Shown: piece by piece, positions 21,864 to 30,552 of the stretch
How positions within the stretch are numbered: position 1 is the first letter of the stretch
Layout: each line of letters begins with the position of its first letter
Assembly (NCBI GenBank): GCA_022539475.1
Contig: VCMS01000049.1
Span: 62,001 to 126,000, forward strand
Length of the DNA stretch: 64,000 bases
Source of the DNA: Gracilaria domingensis
Lineage: Eukaryota > Rhodophyta > Florideophyceae > Gracilariales > Gracilariaceae
Reading direction: 5' to 3'
Notes under the pieces: generated by a model
Told to the model about the DNA's origin: nothing
The model's database searches: none
The model's input: only the letters and a program-made list of their open reading frames with translations
Translations under genes and position numbers: made by a program

Positions 21864-22153
21864 GCGTGGTTCAGATATTCCGGAAGACTCCGTAGTTCCT
21901 GCTTTTTAGGAATTTGAGGTGCCCAATGGGTCGCAAATATCGCCGTTCAAATAGATGAAGAGCTCCAGTGTACATGTACAACGCGTACTGCAGGCAGCTG
22001 CAACATTCACAAGCATATTTACTTTCCATTCGGTACTGACTCATCTAGTGCTCCAATGTCAGAGCCAGTCCAGGCGTACTGCTCTCCGTAGTTGAAATAC
22101 AACTCTTCGCCCTCTCAATATCTCTTACTGCTCTACAACGAAGTAGAGCATAG

Positions 22154-22625
22154 TTAGAAAGGTCTGACTTGAACTGTATCACGGACTTCGCTTCCACCAC
22201 TGCACATTGGCACTTCGAGTCCTGTTTGACCGGGGCTCCGATAAATCGGGATCCCCGGCATGATATCCGGCGTCGTTAATGTAGCCCCCGATACAAAAGG
22301 CGCCGGGACAATGTAGACTTCGCTCTCCTTTCTATCCTGAGCCTGTCCTGGTCTGTTCCTCAGGTGCAGAAACTCCGTACCAGTCACAGTGACCATCATA
22401 GAAAACAACTTGTACCGCACTGGAGTTGCTCCGAGACAGCCACTTCCATACGTTAAGTGTCTTTCCTTCCGGTTCGTCAGATCCGTGTATACCAAAGTTC
22501 CATAGAAATGACAGATAGTTTCCCCAGCCAATATCTTATGTTCCGTGAACACCCCCATACCAGCACGGGGATGTCGGATCTTAGAAGATGCTATATGTAA
22601 GCGATATCGATTGGCTTCAAACAGT
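22154..22625 (-). pseudogene. SET-domain-like segment downstream of the methyltransferase
   Basis: On the minus strand the open frame reads IASSKIRHPRAGMGVFTEHK, then ILAGETICHFYGTLVY. This matches the beginning of SET domains (S-x-I-x-x-(A/G)G-x-GVF-x-x-x-x-I-x-x-G-E-x-I-x-x-Y-G). The later SET core (NHS-C-x-PN) was not recognised, so the domain is partial or divergent. Its ATG at 22,558 lies inside the motif, and the frame is open about 20 codons further upstream. The segment between 22,640 and 22,890 also reads protein-like in another frame, so this is likely the C-terminal part of the methyltransferase gene separated by frame breaks near an assembly gap. Confidence 0.45.
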
Positions 22626-22802
22626 CAACAGCATATGCATATCCATAAGATTCAGAGCTCCTCGTACTTCTCCTCCCAAAGATCTACAGTACGCTCTCCA
22701 CACTTGTCGACAAAGTCCCAGTCCTTCCAGTATCTTCCTAGGAACTGAGTAATATGTCCAGGCATCACTTGGTACTGGGGGTAACCAAATGGAGCCTCCC
22801 AT

Positions 22803-25228
22803 TCAAGCCGACCTCGGTCCCGATGTGGAAACCCGTTCATAGGTCGTTGAAGCCGCATCCACCACCTCCTGTTCAACCAGGATGTCATTCTTCCCCCCCC
22901 GAATAACTTCGGCCATAAGAGTCGTTAGATGGTGCTTCGCATGGCTGAAACATGGCCTATTCTTCTCGCATCCGAAGAACTTCCTATGCTTTGTCAGCGA
23001 TAGGCACGCATACCCGTAGNCCCCCAAGAACTTCCTATGCTTTGTCAGCGATAGGCACGCCATACCCGTAGAAACGTTCCCGCGAACATGTCCATGACAA
23101 GATCACCCGGTCTTGTGAAGCGACATATCAACTCCTTCATCAACTCCCTCGACTTCTGCTCCGGTCTTATGTACTGCCCACCTGGTACTGAACTACCTGG
23201 CTCATGTACCTTCCATGTCAACCACTCCCCCGCTCTCGGTTTTGGCACCCGGTCAATTACATTCCTGTTAGCCAGGAAAGTAGAAGGAATGAAATTGTTC
23301 TCCTCAAATGGAGTAAGACTGGCTTCCTCGGATGGTCGCAATCCACGCTTCACCCCATGAACGGCGTACCCCGTTACGGGCTGTATCCCAAACTTCCGTG
23401 GATTCCCTCCAACATTACTTCGATCCCGGATGAACACCAGTGGATTCGCATCCACTTTAAACGAAGGCATGAGTTCTGGTTTACCTTCGCTTCCAGCTTC
23501 ATCTTTCGTACTCGCCGTTTCCGAAAGTATCCTGTGCCAAACATGAAACTGTGCCATGGCACAGAATATAATGAAGTGCCCACCTGACCGAAGCGCGGAA
23601 CTTATTAAGTCAGCCGTACGGATCATGTCTTCCTCACTGAAGACATCGTGACCACTATTCTGTTTGTTCCTCTTCCTTCGAGTGTTAAAGGGAGGGTCTG
23701 TTAGGACAAGCTGTGCCTCACCCCATAAAATCTCACTCTGATTCACAAACGTTTCGTGTGTGTGCCTCAGGTCCTTCATGTCACAGTTGTACGCTACAAA
23801 GTGTGACTTTCTCATCCCCTTCCACACCTTGTCCATATTCATTCGAAGGAGACTGGATATCCCCTTCATGGGCGGCTCAATACCAGTCTTTTGGATGTTG
23901 TAACCAGCAACCCGAGATTCATGCTCCGCAAGATTCACCGGCTTCTCGAACTCGTCGCTATCGGAGCTCACGAGGTTCATATACTCTCGACGAGGTGGGG
24001 GTGGGGCAGACTTGGTCGAAGAAGGTTCGGCATTACCGGAAGTTTTAGGGGTTTTCGTCAGTTCAATATCAGGTTTCGCGTGAATGCCGACATGGAACCC
24101 TGCCGCATGACGCATATCCTGTATCGGTTTCCATAGCAACTCCGAAAACTTCTGAAATCGAGCAGGCAACTCACCGGAGTCAGAGCTAGATACGGTATCC
24201 ATCCGTATCTCCGAAAACTCTATCCAGTTCCTCATCTGATCAACCCGTAAGCTATAGAGGCTATCGTGGGTGCATATGGTTTCGAGGTCTGTCAAAAACT
24301 CCTTAGCCAGTATTCGCAGGTTTGTATCGCATTCATCACTCAAGGTCTCCACCGATCCACTAGTACTGCTCTGTGGCACATCCTTTGTGTTGAATCGAGT
24401 ACTCTGGCTCGGCGGGGCATAACCAGACTCCCGTGTCTCTAGCGCTGTATACTTCAACGTCTGCATATTCATGTAAATGTATGGTTTCACCATGTGCTGA
24501 ACGTTCGTGTATCCAAGATGAGCCGCAAAACAACTCCATGCCCATACGACCTCACTGATACCGAATCCCAGTCGATCACAGTTGTCTTTGGAGAACGACG
24601 TAAAAGTGGGTATGTACACAGCTGGTGCATGGTTCACTTTTCGTTTCTTTTTCGGTTGTTTCTTCTTCATCATTCGGATGTTGTCGTTCTCTCCCATTAT
24701 GTGGCCGAGGTATGATAAGTATATAACGACCTCAAATGGGTTCACAGCTGTTGGTGGGATGAACACTGTCGTCTTCAGAACCTGCTTTCTCCTGGTCATG
24801 AAATAACCAACCAGGCATCGCACCGGTAGGTATATACCCATATCCATAGAGAGAAGGAAAAAATCGCGCAGTCTCTGGTCCTCATCCCCGTCCTTCTTGT
24901 CAAGAAGCTTCGTTACAAGATATCGCTGTTCCACAGGTTTGTTATTCACAACACTCTTTCGCAGCTGTTGCAGTGTCAAGTTCTGCAGGTTCTTGGAGTT
25001 AGTGGCCTCCTCAAACATCTTCCTTGCCTCCGGAATATCCTTATAGTTCTCGGCGCAGAACTCTATTAACCCTCTAAACCCCACGTCCCGTGGCCGATCA
25101 GGGCCTCCATCGCTGTTTGCCAAAGCATCGCGAAGAACCAAGAAAAGTCTGACATATGCATGGAACGCCGGAGGCGGAGCACTCATGTCGATAGGATGTA
25201 TCTCCTCTCCAACATCGGTGGAATCCAT
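22803..25228 (-). CDS. beta-class DNA methyltransferase (DPPF), probably adenine-N6, with long N-terminal extension
   Basis: The start is ATG 25,228 and the frame is open to 23,045. Residues 1-480 are an extension with a Pro/Ser-rich linker and no recognised domain. Motif IV, LVLTDPPFNTRRK, has DPPF at 511-514. The AdoMet-binding motif VMDMFAG is at 711-717, near the C-terminus, after KSRELMKELICRFTRPGDL. The order DPPF then FxG is that of the beta class, and DPP(F/Y) usually goes with N6-adenine rather than cytosine methylation. After FAGTF the protein should continue TGMACLSLTKHRKFFGCEK, which is found in another frame at 22,803-23,063, across a duplicated sequence and an N. I therefore take it as one gene disturbed by the assembly. 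It diverges from the ParB-like gene and shares a mirrored promoter with it. Confidence 0.8.
22980..23064. other. assembly join: one N inside a duplicated ~45-bp sequence
   Basis: The string CTTCCTATGCTTTGTCAGCG continues to ATAGGCACGC in two copies, about 22,981-23,019 and 23,031-23,070, with the single N (near 23,020) and a short C-run between them. The copies differ by one base in the stretch GGCACGC(C)ATACCCG. This looks like two contig ends joined without merging their overlap. It duplicates and breaks the methyltransferase reading frame here. Confidence 0.75.
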
Positions 25229-25240
25229 CGCTTCAGCGCA

Positions 25241-25345
25241 AACAACGGAGGCGAGCCTTTAAATGGCGACTTACGCTGGGCACCCCCGCTTTCGGCAGCT
25301 CCTCCCAGCGCACTGCCAGTCTCGTCCGTGTCCGTGTCCGCTCGG
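25241..25345 (-). promoter_or_regulatory. promoter arm for the methyltransferase gene
   Basis: A TATA-like TTTAAA (25,258-25,263) lies 30 bp from the methyltransferase ATG. It is set in the ~105-bp sequence that recurs in mirror image before the ParB gene. The identity of the two arms implies that both genes respond to the same factors. That it is a promoter is inferred from position and the TATA-like box. Confidence 0.55.
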
Positions 25346-25570
25346 AGCGATAGCGTCGCGTGTCGGCCACGTCGCGATTCGGAGCTATTGCAACGGTCCC
25401 GTATTGTGCTAAAAGTCGCGGATCAAGTGGGTGTGAAGCGCTAGTTTTCTCTAGTTTGATATATGTGTACGGCGTGTGCAGCGAAATCACTGCCGGAAGT
25501 GCCGGGAGGAGTGTTTTGGGAGGTCTCCGGAAGGCGCCGGAATGTGACCAGAACGTGCCCGCGGGCGCGG

Positions 25571-25614
25571 GGGTCCGGTCGTGTTAGGGTAGGTACCCTA
25601 ACACGACCGGACCC
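25571..25614. repeat. palindrome P1 (21-bp perfect arms)
   Basis: The left arm ends CGGTCGTGTTAGGGTA, then GG, then TACCCTAACACGACCG begins the right arm; the outer bases GGGTC/GACCC also pair. The core contains TTAGGG and its complement. A GC-rich box, CCCGCCCGCGGGC, follows. Confidence 0.9.
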
Positions 25615-25680
25615 CCCCGCCCGCGGGCATAAAATCGCACATTTTTCAAAAAATCGTCCAAAATGTGCCCGCGGGCGGGG

Positions 25681-25724
25681 GGGTCCAGTCGTGTTAGGGT
25701 ACCTACCCTAACACGACCGGACCC
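25681..25724. repeat. palindrome P2 (21-bp arms, one mismatch)
   Basis: It has the same arms as P1 with a CC centre and a single A/G mismatch in the left arm (GTCCAGTCGTG). It is flanked on both sides by CCCGCGGGC boxes. Confidence 0.9.
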
Positions 25725-25814
25725 CCCCGCCCGCGGGCACGTTTTCGACGATTTTTTGGCACCCTCCGGAGACCTCCCAAAACACTCCTCCCGGCACTTC
25801 CGGCAGTGATTTCG

Positions 25815-25936
25815 TCACCTCAGTGAACCATCCCGGAAATTAGGGAGTGTCTGGAGGGTGGAGAAGACGGGATGGTCACCTCAGTGCACCATCCCGGAAA
25901 TTAGGGAGTGTCTGGAGGGTTAAGATGACGGGATGG
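25815..25936. repeat. two 61-bp tandem units at the centre of the inverted repeat
   Basis: Units 25,815-25,875 and 25,876-25,936 each start TCACCTCAGTG and end GACGGGATGG, with few differences. The second unit can also fold: GTGCACCATCCCG pairs exactly with CGGGATGGTGCAC. Confidence 0.85.
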
Positions 25937-26040
25937 TGCACTAAGGTGACGCAGTGGGTACAAGAAGTGCCGGGAGGAGTGTTTTGGGAGGTCTCCGGAG
26001 GGTGCCAGAATGTGGCCAGAACGTGCCGGCGGGCGGGGGG

Positions 26041-26080
26041 GGTCGGTCGTGTTAGGGTACCTACCCTAACACGACCGACC
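26041..26080. repeat. palindrome P3 (19-bp perfect arms)
   Basis: GGTCGGTCGTGTTAGGGTA, CC, then the exact complement. It is the mirror partner of P2 in the large inverted repeat. Confidence 0.9.
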
Positions 26081-26152
26081 CCCCACGCCCGCGGGCACGT
26101 TTTGGGCGATTTTTTGAAAAATGTGCGATTTTATGCCCGCGGGCGGGGGGTC

Positions 26153-26186
26153 CGGTCGTGTTAGGGTAGGTACCCTAACACGACCG
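26153..26186. repeat. palindrome P4 (16-bp perfect arms)
   Basis: CGGTCGTGTTAGGGTA, GG, TACCCTAACACGACCG. It is the mirror partner of P1. The flanks diverge from pairing after these 16 bases. Confidence 0.9.
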
Positions 26187-26465
26187 ACCCCCCCCCGCCC
26201 GCGGGCATAAAATCGCAACATTCCGGTGCCTTCCCGGGACCTGCCAAAACACGCCGCCGCGCAGTGATTTCGCTACACCCGGCCGCCGGTACGTTGGCGC
26301 CGCTGTCCACGTGTATTGGCGGGAGTAGGCTGTACATGGAAGTGAATGAGTGTACTCTTGACTACTATGCAAAGCATTTGAAGAGCATGATTAGAGAACG
26401 CGACCATTGCTCGCGTGAGTCATCATTGCGCGAACTCCACGACTCTAAAGCGTACAATCAGCGTG

Positions 26466-26574
26466 CGAGCGGCCACGGACAGGACACGGACGAGACTGGC
26501 AGTGCGCTGGGAGGAGCTGCCGAAAGCGGGGGTGCCCAGCGTAAGTCGCCTTTTAAAGGCTCGCCTCCGTTGTT
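26466..26574 (+). promoter_or_regulatory. promoter arm for the ParB-like gene
   Basis: This is the mirror copy of the methyltransferase promoter arm. TTTAAA at 26,552-26,557 lies 77 bp before the ParB-like ATG, inside CGCCTTTTAAAGGCTCGCC. Only a few bases differ from the other arm, which suggests selection or recent gene-conversion-like copying. Confidence 0.55.
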
Positions 26575-26633
26575 GTATCGTCCAGAGCGAGCGTATTGTT
26601 GATATACACCTTTCACTGCAATAGCTGTTCAAC

Positions 26634-29267
26634 ATGAAGCCAACTCGTGTTCGAAAGCGTACGCAAAGCGTGACTCCTCGCACTCGGCGGAGCACTCGAT
26701 TATTGCAAGGTGGAATGCGGGTTTCTCTGCAGATGGATATTGAGGATGAAGGAAAGGTGATAGTCGGGGAAGCGTTGTTGCACGGAATTGGAAGTGTTCT
26801 ACGCCGCGAGTTGCACGGGAAGCAATTGGACCCAGGTCTTGTGGTAGTTCATAATATTCTCATCAGTCGAAGCGGTCAGACGTTCTACCCTTACCGGGCG
26901 GAGGGCCTGGATCTTCCACAATATATCCAGGATCTCCGGACGGCCGCTCCTTGGGATGAGAAAATGATGGAACCGGTGGCAGCCAGCATTCCGGCGTCGA
27001 AGCGAGGAACGGTGAGCGCTATGAGTGAGGTGATGACGCCGACAAGCCGCACGGAGCCAATTCGAAGTTCATCAACACCGAGAGGTAGCGCATCAGTAGC
27101 ACCTCCGCGGGCAGGTCCGTCGTCTATTACGAAGCGGTCTATGGAGACGAGAGCATCCCCAGCTACGAAGCGGACAGGTCAAACAAAGTCTACCTCCGCT
27201 ACGAAGCCCACTGCGTCGAAAAGGGCTTCTCCTGCGATGAATCAGACCGTCGACACAAGGGGAACTTCTGCGTCGAAACAGACGGTTCAGCAGGGGACGG
27301 CTGTGCAAGAGGAGGAAGATGAGATCATGAAAGGTCCCCTTCCAGACGCGGATGCGCAATCCGCGCAAGGAGCTGGTCCATCTGTACCCCAAACTGCACT
27401 AGAAACTGCGGAGCAGCAGGACGATGACGTTGTGCTTCTGTCCGCAAGAATGGCACGTTCAAGTGTTTCTGGCGAGCGGTCTGGAACACAAGGGACACCT
27501 ACTCGGAGCAAGACGTACAGACGAATTCGTCAGAAGGTACCAAAGGTGAACCTCAATCAGTACCGGATGGTTGTTGTTACTGTTGACATCACTCTGGTGG
27601 ACACTCCGCCCAATTTACTACGTGGAGTAAGTAAACGCCACGTTGAAGCCCTTGTGAAGAGTATAGAGGAGCGGGGGATATTGCAGTCGATGGGTTCTCC
27701 AGTGGTGGCCTTACAAGATGCTACTACGGGAGAGAGGGATACTGACAAGGGACGCCTAACGAAGAAGTGCTTCATTGTAGATGGTTTGCATCGTCTGAAA
27801 GCTATACAATATTTGGCAGCGACTGATGCACCGAAGTGGAAGCGATTAGCCAAGTTTTGGCGTTGCAATCTGCTGATACGAAGAGATGGGAGGCCCATTG
27901 GGATGAAGGAATTGTTATGTGTTGCTTCGTACCTCAATGAGTCGACGAGTACCATGCGAAGGATGATGTTTGCAGACAAGATACACTCTATAGTTAGTGT
28001 GGTCGCCATTCTAATTGAAGATGTTGAGGGGGTGACGCCGGCAGACGTGGATCCTGCAGAAGTGACAGAAGTGTTGAAGGAGAGCCAACTGATTGGGACT
28101 GTGCAAGAGCGTCAGTACCTGAGATATGCCAATGTCGCCCTGCAACTCATGTCTCGTGAGAGAATGCTGGCCCATTTCGAGGATATATGTGAGACTGTGA
28201 GTGACATAGGTCTCACACATCTGTCCCATACTCCGCTATATGTTTTGGATGCCGAGGAGTTTTCCTTCATTCTTGATTGTCTTCAGATGTTTCTATTGAA
28301 GGGCAAGTCGACGAAGACAAAGCAATGGAAAAGCTTTGAGGAGGTTCGAGGTTTCTTTTATGATAGAGCAGTGTCTCTGTTCCGCGCGGCTCGAGCAGTG
28401 AGGAATGAACTGAACGAGGAAGAGTCGATGGAAGTGTTCTTGAAACGCGAAATCAGTCTGTCTGCTCCATCGAGTGAAGATGACGTTGAGGACCCAGACA
28501 ACAACGCAGCTGTGAATCAGTTCCTTTTGGGACACGTTGTGAACTTCAATACATTGCCGCGTGTTCGGAGCAGGATGAACTCAATTAGAACTGCCACGAA
28601 TTCCGTTCAGAATCGATTGCGGACGATGCTCAAGGTAATTCCGCCCCCCGCACCAGTGAAGCAGTCCGTGACAAAGAGGAGGACTCCCGCTGCTGCTGCT
28701 GCAACATCTGACAGTGAAGAAGGGGAGCCGCGAAGAAGTGCACGAGAACGGGCGCAGGTGAGTTATAGGGAAATCGAACACGGCCGAAATCGAGGTGCCA
28801 TAGAAGTTCTGGATAGCTCTGAAGAAGAACAGCGGGCTCCGCCGAGGAAGAAACGGAGAAAGACTTTCACACAACAGATGAGATCTACTCTGAACAGCAT
28901 GACACCGGATGACCTGATGTCTCAACTAAATGAACATGTGCTGAGAGGAAGGTCGATGAAGGTTCAGTTCGTGGCATTGGGAGAGGGAGCGAATGCAGAG
29001 AACGCAGGCAGTTCTGCATTTGTGGATGACGAAGAGCTTCTTTCTGTGACAGTTCCACGGGTTGTCACCGTCGAGAAAGATGCTGCGCCAGACGATCAGC
29101 AAGAGACAGGTGGGGGGTCATTTGATGACGAGTTACCTACAGCTCTTCCGGAATCTGAGGAGCACGGACTTGTTCGAGGTGACCCATATGATGGCCCACC
29201 GAACCCATCATGGTGCGGGTATGCCAGGCTGAGGCCGCAGGAATGGCAAGGGAAGAACGTTAATTGA
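26634..29267 (+). CDS. ParB/sulfiredoxin-fold protein, 877 aa, nuclear-type
   Basis: The start is ATG 26,634. Residues 1-110 are a small basic-to-mixed globular part. Residues about 120-300 are a Ser/Thr/Lys/Pro-rich linker with repeated SATK/ASKR-type words. The ParB N-terminal domain is about 301-420: VSKRHVEALVKSIEERGIL (about 331-349) and then FIVDGLHRLKA (380-390), which corresponds to the (V/I)-x-DG-x-HR-x-x-A box of ParB/Srx proteins. A helical region follows, about 430-600. The C-terminal third is acidic and charged, with a likely nuclear localisation signal PRKKRRK. Bacterial ParB binds palindromic parS and CTP; some eukaryotic relatives occur with DNA methyltransferases on mobile elements. 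Here it faces a set of palindromes, making DNA binding or chromatin reading a fair guess. The following dioxygenase frame overlaps its 3' end. Confidence 0.8.
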   Translation: MKPTRVRKRTQSVTPRTRRSTRLLQGGMRVSLQMDIEDEGKVIVGEALLHGIGSVLRRELHGKQLDPGLVVVHNILISRSGQTFYPYRAEGLDLPQYIQDLRTAAPWDEKMMEPVAASIPASKRGTVSAMSEVMTPTSRTEPIRSSSTPRGSASVAPPRAGPSSITKRSMETRASPATKRTGQTKSTSATKPTASKRASPAMNQTVDTRGTSASKQTVQQGTAVQEEEDEIMKGPLPDADAQSAQGAGPSVPQTALETAEQQDDDVVLLSARMARSSVSGERSGTQGTPTRSKTYRRIRQKVPKVNLNQYRMVVVTVDITLVDTPPNLLRGVSKRHVEALVKSIEERGILQSMGSPVVALQDATTGERDTDKGRLTKKCFIVDGLHRLKAIQYLAATDAPKWKRLAKFWRCNLLIRRDGRPIGMKELLCVASYLNESTSTMRRMMFADKIHSIVSVVAILIEDVEGVTPADVDPAEVTEVLKESQLIGTVQERQYLRYANVALQLMSRERMLAHFEDICETVSDIGLTHLSHTPLYVLDAEEFSFILDCLQMFLLKGKSTKTKQWKSFEEVRGFFYDRAVSLFRAARAVRNELNEEESMEVFLKREISLSAPSSEDDVEDPDNNAAVNQFLLGHVVNFNTLPRVRSRMNSIRTATNSVQNRLRTMLKVIPPPAPVKQSVTKRRTPAAAAATSDSEEGEPRRSARERAQVSYREIEHGRNRGAIEVLDSSEEEQRAPPRKKRRKTFTQQMRSTLNSMTPDDLMSQLNEHVLRGRSMKVQFVALGEGANAENAGSSAFVDDEELLSVTVPRVVTVEKDAAPDDQQETGGGSFDDELPTALPESEEHGLVRGDPYDGPPNPSWCGYARLRPQEWQGKNVN

Positions 29268-29415
29268 GCACAAGGACCCCTGGCTCAGAGTCATTCACTT
29301 GCCGAAGGGACATAGGTCGGAGCTGCTAAGTGTCTCGAATCTCAGAGATGTACACCATCTTGTCTTTTGGCACGCTGCAAGGGCTGAACATCGCCTACGG
29401 GCGGAGACATTTGGT

Positions 29416-30552
29416 ATGCAGTATCCCCGTACTCGACCGACAGGTATGGATGATGAAGAGGTGCTGTGGGTTGCTGCGAAGGAGCATGACGAATTTGGGC
29501 AAATGTTCTTCGCCCGAATGCAAGCTGAGCTAAGGCAGAATGGATATTGCGTGCTTGATGGCTTTGCGACGGATAATGGTGTCCCTAAATGGGAGGAGTT
29601 GGAAGAAGTTCGGGAGTTCGGAGATGTGTCGGGGAAGTTGGTGGACTTCTTCGAGAATGAGTATGGAGCGATGCCGGATATACGGAAAGGAGAGGAACAG
29701 AAGTCGTTTGTTCAAATAATCAACGATGATGAAGGATGGAAGGACGGTAGCGATGGACCATTTGAGGGGAGAGTGATGTCGACACGTTGGGGTACGGTGG
29801 AGAAGCCGGAGGATAATGAGGAGCTCAGGTGGGTTGTAAGGTTGCGTGCTTTACTTGATGTTCGAATGGGTACAATTGCTGCGGCTTTGGGACTATGGGA
29901 CAATGAAAGGGAAGCTGTGAAGATGTACACTCCGAAAACTGGTGGTCGATTTCTGGGGACGACGAGAAAGTGCAAGCGCCAGACGCTGCACACCGACTTC
30001 AGTGGTCTGGTTACGAAGGAAACAATGAATACTGGCAACCCCGGATACTTTGTAATGGCCTCTGGGAAAGAGGGCTTTCCTCTCTGGGTGAGCGCTGGAA
30101 GCCATCAACTGGTGGGGATGAACAACCAACAGTTGCGAGTGATGTCGGAGGTGTATCCAGCGAAGAAGATAATCATCCCACCGTACTCTGTATTCGTGGG
30201 CCGTGGTGATGTGACACATGCTGGAGCAAGTGGGAAGGACAAGGTGGATAGGCCCGAGTCTATGGATTTGCTGGTTAGATACCACATGTACATGGTACCA
30301 GAGGGCTACGCACTACCTGATGCTGTTCATCGGGTGCGGGATTTCCGACCCACGTTTGTCAATGGTGACGAGGAGGAGGAGGCGGAGGATGAACTGTTGT
30401 CCGATAAGGAGGGTGGGGCGGTTGACATGGACGAAGACCAAGTGGTCGTGGAGATTGGTGTGGAAGCGGACGCCGGTAGAACCGAAGTGCTCGAGAGTAG
30501 TAGTGATGACGATTTGCCAATAATGAGGCTGCGAGCGCCTCGAAGTGGATGA
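29416..30552 (+). CDS. 2-oxoglutarate/Fe(II)-dependent dioxygenase-like protein
   Basis: Counting from ATG 29,416, the protein has 378 residues. RQTLHTDFSG gives the iron ligands His192 and Asp194, GRGDVTHAG gives His268, and LLVRYHMYM gives Arg288, the usual 2OG-binding position 10-20 residues later. Between them lies a double-stranded beta-helix pattern (PGYFVMASG, PLWVSAGSHQL, IIIPPYSVFVG). The tail is very acidic. The frame is open from 29,233 and reads protein-like upstream of the ATG (KDPWLRVIHLPKGHRSE), overlapping the ParB-like 3' end in another frame. Therefore the true start may lie upstream through splicing, or the two genes may be expressed together. Substrate is unknown; in this neighbourhood a modified base, possibly N6-methyladenine, is attractive but unproven. 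It could also be a phytanoyl-type hydroxylase. Confidence 0.7.
   Translation: MQYPRTRPTGMDDEEVLWVAAKEHDEFGQMFFARMQAELRQNGYCVLDGFATDNGVPKWEELEEVREFGDVSGKLVDFFENEYGAMPDIRKGEEQKSFVQIINDDEGWKDGSDGPFEGRVMSTRWGTVEKPEDNEELRWVVRLRALLDVRMGTIAAALGLWDNEREAVKMYTPKTGGRFLGTTRKCKRQTLHTDFSGLVTKETMNTGNPGYFVMASGKEGFPLWVSAGSHQLVGMNNQQLRVMSEVYPAKKIIIPPYSVFVGRGDVTHAGASGKDKVDRPESMDLLVRYHMYMVPEGYALPDAVHRVRDFRPTFVNGDEEEEAEDELLSDKEGGAVDMDEDQVVVEIGVEADAGRTEVLESSSDDDLPIMRLRAPRSG

Larger units (their letters stand above)
25241..26574. repeat. 1.33-kb inverted repeat between divergent methyltransferase and ParB genes
   Basis: The whole intergenic region is mirrored about a centre near 25,880-25,910. The outer arms 25,241-25,345 and 26,466-26,574 are almost identical over about 105 bp. 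The inner arms, about 25,481-25,815 and 25,945-26,278, share boxes such as GGGAGGAGTGTTTTGGGAGG, TAAAATCGCACATTTTTC and GTGCCCGCGGGCG. The middle 500 bp at the outer shoulders (25,350-25,480 and 26,280-26,460) are not mirrored. It holds four long palindromes and a central tandem repeat. It could be a two-way promoter with operators, a ParB-type centromere, an origin, or a junction of two element ends. Confidence 0.85.

Noticed and set aside
25460-26260. The repeated palindromes as a CRISPR array
   Set aside because: There are only four palindromes in mirror order, without uniform spacers, in a eukaryotic context; the layout is an inverted repeat.
29299-29415. A TTG at 29,299 as start of the dioxygenase
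   Set aside because: Non-ATG starts are rare in nuclear genes; I chose ATG 29,416 and noted that the frame is open upstream.
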